From NCBI GenBank assembly GCA_948874605.1, contig CAQRXS010000007.1:1-22763 (forward strand): a stretch of DNA of 22,763 bases, in the 5' to 3' direction. A model generated the notes under the pieces. It saw nothing but the letters and a program-made list of their open reading frames with translations, was not told the origin of the DNA and made no database searches. Shown piece by piece: positions 1-6,373 of the stretch (positions are counted from its first letter, which is position 1; every line of letters starts with the position of its first letter). Made by a program: the position numbers and the translations under genes. Origin of the DNA: an uncultured Bacilli bacterium (lineage in GTDB: Bacteria > Bacillota_I > Bacilli_A > RF39 > UBA660).

Positions 1-81
1 AACACAGGAGCATATACAAGAAATCAATTTAAGAAACGTTACCAAAATGCATTATCTTTAACGAAAGAGAAAAAACAATGA
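1..81 (+). CDS. C-terminal end of an unrecognised protein (partial)
   Basis: The frame is open from the first base and encodes 26 residues before a TGA at 79-81. The tail is basic and hydrophilic, ending in Lys/Glu/Gln residues. The stop overlaps the miaA start as ATGA, so the two genes are probably co-transcribed and translationally coupled. Too little is left to assign a family. I did not recognise it as MutL or Hfq, which often neighbour miaA in Bacillota. Confidence 0.6.
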   Translation, partial: NTGAYTRNQFKKRYQNALSLTKEKKQ

Positions 82-932
82 TTGTAGCAATTGTTGGACC
101 TACTGGAGTGGGAAAAACACGTCTAAGTGTTGAACTTGCAAAGAAAATGGACGCTATTATTATTAATTGCGATGCGATGCAAGTATACAAAGAACTAAAT
201 ATTGGTACGGCTAAAATTAAAGAAGAAGAAAAAGATGGTATTCCTCATTACCTTTTCGATATAGTTTCAGTTGATGTTAATTATACCGTTTTTGATTATC
301 AAAAGGATGTAAGAAATCTTTTAGAAACTTATAAAAAGAAAAATATTATTTTTGTAGGTGGCACAGGCTTATACTTAAAAGCAGCTTTATTTGACTATCG
401 TTTTGAAAAAGAAGATACGAAACCTTTTGATGATTCTAAGTATTCTAATGAAGAACTACATGCAATGTGTTTACAAAAAAATCCTTCTTGTGAAATACAT
501 CCTAATAATCGCCGACGCTTGATACGTTATTTACAAAAAGAATCTACAATAGAAGTCGAGCCAAAACCTTTATATGATGTCAAAATTATCGGCCTTACAA
601 CAGAAAGAACGCATCTTTATGAAATTATAAACCATCGAGTTGACGTAATGTTAAAAGAAGGTTTAGAAAAAGAAGTAAAAGAATTATTTCAAAAAGAAAT
701 TCACTCCAAAGCCGTACAAACAGCAATTGGTTATAAAGAATTTTATTCCTATTTTGAAGGGCATATTTCCTACGAAGAATGTATTGATTTAATTAAAAAA
801 AACTCTCGCCATTATGCGAAAAGACAGTATACATTCTTTAATCATCAACTCCCAGTAAACTGGTTTTCTGTAAACTATGAAAACTTTAATGAAACCATCG
901 AGGATGTCCTACATTATTTAAAACTTAATTAA
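78..932 (+). CDS. miaA: tRNA dimethylallyltransferase MiaA
   Basis: MiaA transfers the dimethylallyl group of DMAPP to N6 of adenine-37 in tRNAs reading UNN codons. The 284-residue protein opens with a P-loop, GPTGVGKT, at residues 7-14. The family signature D-A-M-Q-V-Y follows at 32-37, with Asp32 at the catalytic position, then NIGTAK at 41-46, GGTGLYL at 94-100 and AIGYKEF in the C-terminal third. It is slightly shorter than the usual 300-320 residues, mainly in the middle insertion region. It starts inside the stop codon of the preceding gene, has no promoter of its own that I can see, and ends at a hairpin shared with the convergent gene downstream. The identification is firm. Confidence 0.95.
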   Translation: MIVAIVGPTGVGKTRLSVELAKKMDAIIINCDAMQVYKELNIGTAKIKEEEKDGIPHYLFDIVSVDVNYTVFDYQKDVRNLLETYKKKNIIFVGGTGLYLKAALFDYRFEKEDTKPFDDSKYSNEELHAMCLQKNPSCEIHPNNRRRLIRYLQKESTIEVEPKPLYDVKIIGLTTERTHLYEIINHRVDVMLKEGLEKEVKELFQKEIHSKAVQTAIGYKEFYSYFEGHISYEECIDLIKKNSRHYAKRQYTFFNHQLPVNWFSVNYENFNETIEDVLHYLKLN

Positions 933-936
933 TACT

Positions 937-965
937 AAAAAAACACTTACTCAAGTGTTTCTTTT
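937..965. terminator. Bidirectional intrinsic terminator between miaA and the convergent gene
   Basis: A perfect 8-bp stem, AAACACTT at 941-948 and AAGTGTTT at 953-960, closes a 4-nt loop. It has an A-run on its left (937-943) and a T-rich run on its right, so it can act as a U-tract hairpin for both miaA and the minus-strand gene. The stem overlaps the stop codon of the minus-strand gene. Confidence 0.8.
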
Positions 966-1918
966 AATTCAAGATAAATACTTCTTTTAAAATCATGTTC
1001 GGTCACCATCACATCGCCACTTTCATCAATTTCCTTTAATTGTTTTGTAGTAATTAAAAAATATTTATGTTGAAGATAATCTTTGCCATCACTACTGACC
1101 GGATCATCCCAAGTAAGGTCTAAATGTAACCATTCCTCATTTATATAAATTGCATTCCATACATGTCCAGAACTTTTAGAATTTTTTTCTGGAGTCATTG
1201 CTACTTTAAAATTTGGCACCCCAAGTTTCGTTAGAAAAAGCGCCATGGCATCAGTATATCCGTTACACGTTGCATACCCCTCAATTAATGGACCATAAGC
1301 AATGTAAGAACGATAATCCGATGCATTTTCATTATTTCTTTCCACATCATATTTTGTGTGTTCAATAATATAATCATGAATGGTTAATACTTTTGTTTCT
1401 AAATCCATATCGCTTGTAATAATTTCTCGATAAATTTGATCAATCTTTTTGTTAATGATATTAATTTCTTCTTGACTGTAAAAATAATCAACCGAAATTG
1501 TAATATCTCCTGCTTCACTAATAACTGTTTTAACATTAGAGAATCCATTATACGGATGAACATAATTATTTAAATGGGTTAGTAAATCTTGATCTTGACT
1601 AAATTCTTTCACATCCTCCAAACAATTAATATATTCGCTTGGACAATAAAAAGTAAATTCTTTCCAACCATTATTTACTATCGTATAAAAAATATTTTTA
1701 ATATCGCCTTTACTTAAAGGAGTAAAATTGTCTGTTGCTTGAACAAATAAAAAATTATCTTCCTTTGTATAAATGTTTTTAGGCTTTAAAATGACATCTG
1801 GTTCTTTTTTTATAAAATGAATTACTTTATTTGTTAAATTTTCTATATTAAAAAATAAAAATACAAGAAAAAGAAAACAAAGAAAAGGAACTATCGCTTG
1901 TTTTATTATATGTTTCAT
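947..1918 (-). CDS. Membrane-anchored transglutaminase-like protein
   Basis: A secreted or membrane-tethered protein with a transglutaminase-like (papain-fold) domain. Counting from a TTG at 1925-1927 (326 residues), one hydrophobic segment spans about residues 11-27, preceded by Lys and His, as in a signal anchor. The C-terminal domain carries a plausible Cys-His-Asp triad: Cys221 in GYATCNGY, His255 in GHVWNA and Asp270 in HLDLTWDDP. Bacterial relatives usually have C-Q/R-G after the catalytic Cys; here it is C-N-G. Starts at 1927 (TTG), 1924 (ATG) and 1918 (ATG) are possible. I chose 1918 because AGG lies 9 nt upstream and the predicted transcript starts near 1930. Substrate is unknown; relatives act as proteases, peptidases or crosslinkers at the cell surface. 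It is transcribed divergently from the amidoligase-like gene. Confidence 0.8.
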   Translation of the reverse strand: MKHIIKQAIVPFLCFLFLVFLFFNIENLTNKVIHFIKKEPDVILKPKNIYTKEDNFLFVQATDNFTPLSKGDIKNIFYTIVNNGWKEFTFYCPSEYINCLEDVKEFSQDQDLLTHLNNYVHPYNGFSNVKTVISEAGDITISVDYFYSQEEINIINKKIDQIYREIITSDMDLETKVLTIHDYIIEHTKYDVERNNENASDYRSYIAYGPLIEGYATCNGYTDAMALFLTKLGVPNFKVAMTPEKNSKSSGHVWNAIYINEEWLHLDLTWDDPVSSDGKDYLQHKYFLITTKQLKEIDESGDVMVTEHDFKRSIYLELKETLE

Positions 1919-1936
1919 ATGCATCAACCTAAATCT

Positions 1937-1965
1937 ATTTTATCAAAGATTACAAAGCGCTTCAA
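1937..1965 (-). promoter_or_regulatory. Promoter of the transglutaminase-like gene
   Basis: On the minus strand TTGAAG (1960-1965) and TAAAAT (1937-1942) are 17 nt apart, and TGA precedes the -10 as a TGn extension. The predicted transcript start near 1930 leaves only a short leader, which favours the ATG at 1916-1918. Its -35 box lies 7 bp from that of the divergent promoter at 1973-2001. Confidence 0.6.
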
Positions 1966-1972
1966 CGCAAAC

Positions 1973-2001
1973 TTTACAATTCGACATTTTTAGTGTAGAA
2001 T
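1973..2001 (+). promoter_or_regulatory. Promoter of the amidoligase-like gene
   Basis: TTTACA (1973-1978) and TAGAAT (1996-2001) are separated by 17 nt. A strong purine-rich ribosome site with six G (about 2015-2023) follows before the ATG at 2030. This is back to back with the minus-strand promoter, so one bound regulator could affect both. Confidence 0.6.
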
Positions 2002-2029
2002 AGCTTTTTAAAAAGAGGGGGGAAATAGT

Positions 2030-2776
2030 ATGCCATTTGGTTATGAATTAGAATTTTTCGGTGCGCCAATAAAAGAAATTGGTCAAAAATATAATATTTT
2101 ATGTGCAAAAAAGAGCAACAAAAGTGATTATTTAAGTTTCCAACTTAAGTCAGAAATAGATATCACTTGTTATGAGGATTGGCGAGGTGGTGAATTAATA
2201 TCTCCAATCTATAAAAATCTCGAATTATGCAAGAAAGAGTTGGCTGAAAAATTAATTATTTTGAAAGAAAATAGAGCATATTTAAAAAAGAATTCAGATG
2301 GAACAGGATTCCATGTTCATCTTCAAAGAACGCTGTTTCAAAACGATTTTGAAGCCTATAAATATTTTTTAAAATTTCTTTTAGCGTTTCAAACAGAAAT
2401 TTATGACTTTGCGAAGGGAAAAGAAGAAAATTTAAGAGACTTAGGTGTTTATTATGCTGCACCACTTGATAAAAAAGATGTAAATGAGCTTTTAAAACAA
2501 AAAGATATTTTTAAAATACTAAGTACTTATCAATTTAAAAACGATTGTATAGATTTTTCTAGAAATATTGACACTGTCGAATTACGTTATTTTAACTCTA
2601 GCTTGGATACGTCTGTTTTATTTGAATATTTAGAGTTTTGCGTTCGTCTAGGAAATATGATTCAAAACAAAACATATGATTCGGAATTAATTGATTATTA
2701 TTATAAAAGATATAAGAGTACTAATCGAAGCGTTAGTAAAGAAAAAGTACAAGCAATGAGAAGACTGCTAATTTAA
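2030..2776 (+). CDS. Putative amidoligase (Amidoligase_2-like)
   Basis: The pattern matches the amidoligase family, ATP-dependent COOH-NH2 ligases of the glutamine synthetase/gamma-glutamyl-cysteine ligase fold. Visible landmarks in the 248 residues are GYELEF at 4-9 (metal-binding acidic strand), GGELISP at 53-59, TGFHVHL at 92-98, and NIDTVELRYFNSSLD at 179-193. These are the conserved G-E-x-E, E-[LV]-x-SP, G-x-H-V-H and E-x-R-x-F elements. It has no signal peptide, so it should be cytosolic. Relatives are proposed to ligate amino acids or peptides, in some genomes as part of peptide-tag or cell-wall modification systems; the substrate here cannot be told. It has its own promoter and no obvious partner gene except the divergent transglutaminase-like gene. 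The family assignment rests on motif memory only. Confidence 0.7.
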   Translation: MPFGYELEFFGAPIKEIGQKYNILCAKKSNKSDYLSFQLKSEIDITCYEDWRGGELISPIYKNLELCKKELAEKLIILKENRAYLKKNSDGTGFHVHLQRTLFQNDFEAYKYFLKFLLAFQTEIYDFAKGKEENLRDLGVYYAAPLDKKDVNELLKQKDIFKILSTYQFKNDCIDFSRNIDTVELRYFNSSLDTSVLFEYLEFCVRLGNMIQNKTYDSELIDYYYKRYKSTNRSVSKEKVQAMRRLLI

Positions 2777-2778
2777 AA

Positions 2779-2807
2779 TAAAAAAATGACTTTTTATTAA
2801 GCCATTT
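2779..2807 (-). terminator. Intrinsic terminator of rpsT
   Basis: Read on the minus strand, AAATGGCTT and AAGTCATTT pair over 9 bp with one G-U wobble and a 6-nt loop, followed by a run of T (the A-run at 2781-2786). The stem includes the end of rpsT. In the plus direction the same stem carries an A-C mismatch, so it is a weaker terminator for the amidoligase-like gene. Confidence 0.7.
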
Positions 2808-3060
2808 CTTTTACTTTATGAGATAGTCTTGATTTTTGACGATCTGCAGTATTTTTCTTTATTAAACCTTTGCTAGTAGCGCGGTCAATACACTTTTGAG
2901 TATCAGCAAGGAGTCTTGAAGCATTTTCTTTTTCTCCAGCAGCAATCGCTTTATCGCATTCACGAATACAGTTCTTTACGCGTGCTTTTAATTCATGGTT
3001 GTTATTTGTTTTTTTTGCAATAACTTTAATTGCTTTTTTAGAACTCTTAATATTAGCCAT
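2797..3060 (-). CDS. rpsT: 30S ribosomal protein S20
   Basis: S20 binds 16S rRNA early in assembly of the small subunit body. The 87-residue, strongly basic, all-helical sequence begins MANIKSSKKAIK, the classic S20 N-terminus, and keeps the central K-A-R-V-K and the C-terminal KNTADRQKSRLSHKV element. The length is normal for the family. AAAGGAG lies just upstream of the ATG. It is a single-gene unit on the minus strand with its own promoter and terminator, set between two plus-strand genes. Confidence 0.97.
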   Translation of the reverse strand: MANIKSSKKAIKVIAKKTNNNHELKARVKNCIRECDKAIAAGEKENASRLLADTQKCIDRATSKGLIKKNTADRQKSRLSHKVKEMA

Positions 3061-3091
3061 ATATATCTCCTTTCTTCATAAGTCAAACATA

Positions 3092-3120
3092 ATTTTAACA
3101 GAAAGAATTCAGTATTACAA
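3092..3120 (-). promoter_or_regulatory. Promoter of rpsT
   Basis: On the minus strand TTGTAA (3115-3120) and TAAAAT (3092-3097) are 17 nt apart, with TGT immediately before the -10 (extended -10). The transcript would begin near 3085, giving a leader of about 25 nt that contains the ribosome site. Confidence 0.65.
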
Positions 3121-3148
3121 GTATATTTCATGGACTTTCCTCATAAAT

Positions 3149-3177
3149 TTGACAAAAAATGCAACTTTTGTTAAGAT
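3149..3177 (+). promoter_or_regulatory. Promoter of the HipA-like gene
   Basis: A perfect TTGACA (3149-3154) and TAAGAT (3172-3177) are 17 nt apart, with TGT before the -10. The leader is short, and AGGGGAG at about 3190-3196 is a strong ribosome site 5 nt before the ATG at 3202. It diverges from the rpsT promoter. Confidence 0.75.
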
Positions 3178-3201
3178 AGCCCTTAAAAAAAGGGGAGTTT
3201 T

Positions 3202-4020
3202 ATGACAAAATGTGATTCAGAAAGAAAATTTTATTCTTGGCTCGATTTAGGAAATTTAGAAGAAAAAAAAGTGTATTTTGAAGACAATGTCATTCCATGG
3301 ATAAAAAGATGCAACGAATATCTAGAAGATGGATGTTGGATTCTTTGGAATGGAGAAAAATATTACTTTAAAACATTAGACAAAGAGGAAATATTACATG
3401 AACTTTTAGGAGAGAAAGTAAGCAACTATTTTGGGCTACCTTCTGCTCATTATATTCCAGCCTATGGATATATTGTTTGTAACAATAAAATAAAAAAAGT
3501 CTTTGGAGTCGTGTCTAAAATGGCGAGAAAAAAAGACAAAGAGTATGCAATTTTAAAAGATGTTTTAAGCCAAAAAGGATATCAAAATTTTGATGCTTTA
3601 GAGTTCTTAAGCAAAATTGACGAATTATTTCCAAATGAACCTATTCAAAAACAAATACGTGCTTTTCTAGTAAGAGACTATTTTACAAATGAATATGACC
3701 GCATGAATGACGAGCTTTTAATTGAAAAGGGTAGTCAAATAAAGTTAGGCTATTTAACAGATTATGCAGAAGAGTTTCGTTTATTTAACTTTAATATAAC
3801 GTGCCCTAATTTATATCTACTTGCGTTAAATAACCAACGGATAAAAAAAGATGCAATTTTAATGAAATATTTTAGCAAAGCCTTAAAACTTGATTTAAGA
3901 AATTATATAGAAGAAATAAAAACAGAAAGATTAATTCGTATTGAAAATAAAGATTTTCATCGAATAAATCAATTCCAAAATATTCGAAGAAAGAAAATAC
4001 GTACAAACCTTTCTTTATAA
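3202..4020 (+). CDS. HipA-like kinase-fold protein
   Basis: A 272-residue soluble protein with a pattern resembling the HipA/phosphatidylinositol-kinase-like fold. Candidate elements are Lys57 in YYFKTL (ATP lysine), Glu67 in HELLGEKVSNYFGLP (helix-C-like), DYFTNEYDRMNDEL at 159-172 (compare N-x-D-R-H-x-x-N, with Asp166 as catalytic base) and DYAEEF at 187-192 (compare the metal-binding Asp loop). His of the usual D-R-H is Met here, and the loop after the second Asp differs from classical HipA. It may therefore be a divergent kinase or an inactive relative. No HipB-like helix-turn-helix partner is adjacent, so it does not look like a standard toxin-antitoxin pair. It has a strong promoter of its own and its end overlaps the convergent gene by 6 bp. 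The call is tentative. Confidence 0.5.
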   Translation: MTKCDSERKFYSWLDLGNLEEKKVYFEDNVIPWIKRCNEYLEDGCWILWNGEKYYFKTLDKEEILHELLGEKVSNYFGLPSAHYIPAYGYIVCNNKIKKVFGVVSKMARKKDKEYAILKDVLSQKGYQNFDALEFLSKIDELFPNEPIQKQIRAFLVRDYFTNEYDRMNDELLIEKGSQIKLGYLTDYAEEFRLFNFNITCPNLYLLALNNQRIKKDAILMKYFSKALKLDLRNYIEEIKTERLIRIENKDFHRINQFQNIRRKKIRTNLSL

Positions 4021-4380
4021 ATCTTTAGTTTGTAGTTCTAAAACATTTTTAGCAGCATTACCATAAGCTCGCATAAGACCACCAGAACCGAGTTTCGTAC
4101 CACCAAAATAACGAACCACGAAAATCGCACGATTTTTTAAACCATTTCTTTCTAAAATTTGATAAATCGGCATAGCACTTGTACCAGATGGTTCTTTATC
4201 ATCACTTTTTCCTGCTGTGTTTGAAAGAATATATGCATAAGGAACATGTCTTGCTTTCTTATGTTCTTTTTTTAAAGTATCCCAAAGAATTTTAATTTCA
4301 TCTTTTTCCATCACTTCGTAGTAATAAGCAATAAATTTCGATTTTTTAATTTCAAATTCATAGGTATTTAAAAGCTTCAT
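4015..4380 (-). CDS. YigZ/IMPACT-family protein, N-terminal domain only
   Basis: The 121 residues match the first domain of the YigZ/IMPACT family (UPF0029). Landmarks are KSKFIAY near the start, HVPYAY at 45-50, the DDKEPSGTSAMPI block at 60-72 and YFGGTKLGSGGLMRAYG at 91-107. Bacterial YigZ proteins usually have about 200 residues with a second ferredoxin-like domain (DUF1949). Here the chain stops after the first domain, as in some short family members. The molecular role is unsettled; eukaryotic IMPACT modulates Gcn2 signalling. AGGTGAT precedes the ATG. The last 6 bp overlap the end of the HipA-like gene, and no U-tract hairpin separates the two. Confidence 0.85.
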   Translation of the reverse strand: MKLLNTYEFEIKKSKFIAYYYEVMEKDEIKILWDTLKKEHKKARHVPYAYILSNTAGKSDDKEPSGTSAMPIYQILERNGLKNRAIFVVRYFGGTKLGSGGLMRAYGNAAKNVLELQTKDL

Positions 4381-4448
4381 AATATCACCTGGTAGTATGA
4401 TACAATAGTTTTGATAAAAAAAGAAGATAAATTTAAATCCTATTATTT

Positions 4449-4479
4449 TTTACATATCTTTTAATTTATGTGGTAGAAT
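4449..4479 (+). promoter_or_regulatory. Promoter of uvrC
   Basis: TAGAAT (4474-4479) is preceded by TGG, giving an extended -10. The best -35 candidate is TTTACA (4449-4454), 19 nt upstream; this is longer than ideal but tolerated with an extended -10. The ribosome site GGGGGT precedes the ATG at 4526. Confidence 0.5.
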
Positions 4480-4525
4480 AATATAGAAAAATTACAGAAA
4501 AAATATCTAAAATGGGGGTATAACT

Positions 4526-6307
4526 ATGCTCAAAGAAAAGCTTTCACAAATTCCTAATCTACCCGGAAGTTATCAAATGAAAAATAAAGATGGGATTATC
4601 ATCTATGTAGGAAAAGCAAAAAATTTACATAAACGCGTAAATTCTTATTTTAATCGTACACAAACTGGGAAAACGGCAAAATTGGTTAGTGAAATATGTG
4701 ATTTTTCTTACATTGTTACCTCAAGTGAATTAGAAGCATTTTTATTAGAAATTAATTTAATAAAAGAATATGACCCCAAATATAATATTTTGTTAAAAGA
4801 TGATAAAAGTTATCCTTATATTGAATTTATAGAAAAGCCTTATCCCAAATTAAAAGTTTCTCGTTATTTAACAATAAAAAAGCGTGATCACAAAAAATTA
4901 TTTGGCCCTTATCCAAATGCCTATGCTGCAAGAAGAATTGTAAATTTATTGAATCGGTTGTATCCATTAAAAAAATGTGATGGAAATCCAAAAAAAGTAT
5001 GTCTTTATTATCATATTGGCGAATGTTTGGGTTATTGTGAAAAAAAAGGTTCGGAAGAAGACATTTTGAAAATGAAAAATGATATTTTAGATTTCTTAAA
5101 TGGAAATGATAAAATTTTAAAAGATAAAATTATGGAAAAAATGGAAGCTTATAGTCAGGCTCTTAATTTTGAACTTGCTATGGAATTAAAAAAAGAATTA
5201 GATTATATTAATATCGTTTTAGATCGCCAAAAAATAACACTACAAGATTTTACGAATCGAGACGTTGTTGGGTATTTCTTTGATCATGGATATATTTCGG
5301 TGCAAATTTTGTTTCTTCGAAATGGAAAGTTAGTAGGAGGGCACACAGATTTGTTTCCTGTTGTAAGTGATTTAGTTAGTGAGATGGAGTCTTATCTACC
5401 TGCATTTTATGCAAGGCATGAAATACCAAAAGAAATTATATTACCAAATGAAATCTTAACGGATGTACTAATGGAGTACTTTGAACAGAAATTATTTAGT
5501 CCTCAAAAAGGTCAGAAAAAACATATCTTAGACATGGCTACAGAAAATGCGAAAATTAATTTAGAAAATGAGTTAGAGTTGACACTTCGAAAAGAAAATT
5601 TAACAGAATCCGCAAATGAAGAACTAAAGAAAATTTTAGGTTTGGACATTTTAGATCGCATCGATTTATTTGATAATTCGAATCTTTTTGGCGATTGGTC
5701 TGTTTCAGGTATGGTTGTTTTTAAAAATGGGGTACCTGCGAAAAATGAATACCGGAAATATAAAATCAGCTTTGATAAAAATGATGATTACAATATGATG
5801 CGAGAAGTTATTTACCGTAGATATCAACGGGCTTTGGTTGAAAGAACAGAACTTCCAAATTTAATTATTGTAGATGGAGGCATCGGTCAAATTCATGCTT
5901 GTAAAGAAATTTTAGGAGAATTAAATTTAAATATTAAAGTATGTGGTTTAAAGAAAAATGATAAACATAGAACCAATGATTTAGTGGATGGAGATACTCT
6001 AGAATTAGTAGATATTCCAAGAGATAGTAATGTCTTTCATTATTTAACTAGAATGCAAGACGAAGTCCATCGTTATACGATTACATATCACCGAACAATT
6101 AGAAGCAAAGGTTCAATTAGTAGTGTATTAGATGGTATTCCTGGAATTGGTGCGAAAAGAAAAAAAGAATTAATAAAAAAATATGGGAGTGTTACTAATA
6201 TGGAATCTGCGAGTGTGGAAGAATTAGCTTTAGTTGTTCCAAAAGATGTTGCGGAATCTTTAAAGAGTTATTTAGAAAGTCGAAAAATTGCGAAAGAAAA
6301 GGGGTAA
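4526..6307 (+). CDS. uvrC: Excinuclease ABC subunit UvrC
   Basis: UvrC makes the 3' and 5' incisions around bulky DNA lesions after UvrA/UvrB recognition. The 593-residue protein has the full domain order. The GIY-YIG nuclease domain lies at about 12-95 (GSY at 14-16, YVGKAKNL at 27-34, Arg37, Glu75). A four-cysteine cluster follows (Cys151, 159, 167, 171), the positions proposed to hold an iron-sulphur cluster. A UVR helix pair that binds UvrB lies at about 198-232. The RNase H-like nuclease domain includes Asp383 (FDNSN), Asp450 (VDGG) and His481. The tandem helix-hairpin-helix region spans about 534-590 (GIPGIGAKRKKEL). Length is normal and all catalytic positions are present. It appears to be a single-gene unit with a promoter upstream, followed by another promoter at 6322. 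Confidence 0.97.
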   Translation: MLKEKLSQIPNLPGSYQMKNKDGIIIYVGKAKNLHKRVNSYFNRTQTGKTAKLVSEICDFSYIVTSSELEAFLLEINLIKEYDPKYNILLKDDKSYPYIEFIEKPYPKLKVSRYLTIKKRDHKKLFGPYPNAYAARRIVNLLNRLYPLKKCDGNPKKVCLYYHIGECLGYCEKKGSEEDILKMKNDILDFLNGNDKILKDKIMEKMEAYSQALNFELAMELKKELDYINIVLDRQKITLQDFTNRDVVGYFFDHGYISVQILFLRNGKLVGGHTDLFPVVSDLVSEMESYLPAFYARHEIPKEIILPNEILTDVLMEYFEQKLFSPQKGQKKHILDMATENAKINLENELELTLRKENLTESANEELKKILGLDILDRIDLFDNSNLFGDWSVSGMVVFKNGVPAKNEYRKYKISFDKNDDYNMMREVIYRRYQRALVERTELPNLIIVDGGIGQIHACKEILGELNLNIKVCGLKKNDKHRTNDLVDGDTLELVDIPRDSNVFHYLTRMQDEVHRYTITYHRTIRSKGSISSVLDGIPGIGAKRKKELIKKYGSVTNMESASVEELALVVPKDVAESLKSYLESRKIAKEKG

Positions 6308-6321
6308 TTCGGCATTTTTGT

Positions 6322-6351
6322 TTGACTAATTAGTAAATAACGGTGTAAAAT
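6322..6351 (+). promoter_or_regulatory. Promoter of the broken phosphoesterase gene
   Basis: TTGACT (6322-6327) and TAAAAT (6346-6351) are separated by 18 nt. AAAGGGTGG follows before the ATG at 6374. The promoter and ribosome site look intact although the gene downstream is broken. Confidence 0.65.
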
Positions 6352-6373
6352 AATCTAAAAAAAGGGTGGTTTT

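Noticed and set aside
2256..2465. Antisense frame inside the amidoligase-like gene, and similar overlapping frames inside other genes
   Set aside because: They lack ribosome sites and recognisable motifs and lie fully within well-supported genes on the other strand.
3202..4020. A HipBA toxin-antitoxin pair
   Set aside because: No helix-turn-helix antitoxin gene lies next to it; the neighbours are rpsT and a YigZ-type gene on the other strand.
4002..4034. Inverted repeat TACAAAC/GTTTGTA between the HipA-like and YigZ-type genes, considered as a terminator
   Set aside because: The loop is 19 nt long and no T-run follows on either strand, so it does not fit an intrinsic terminator.
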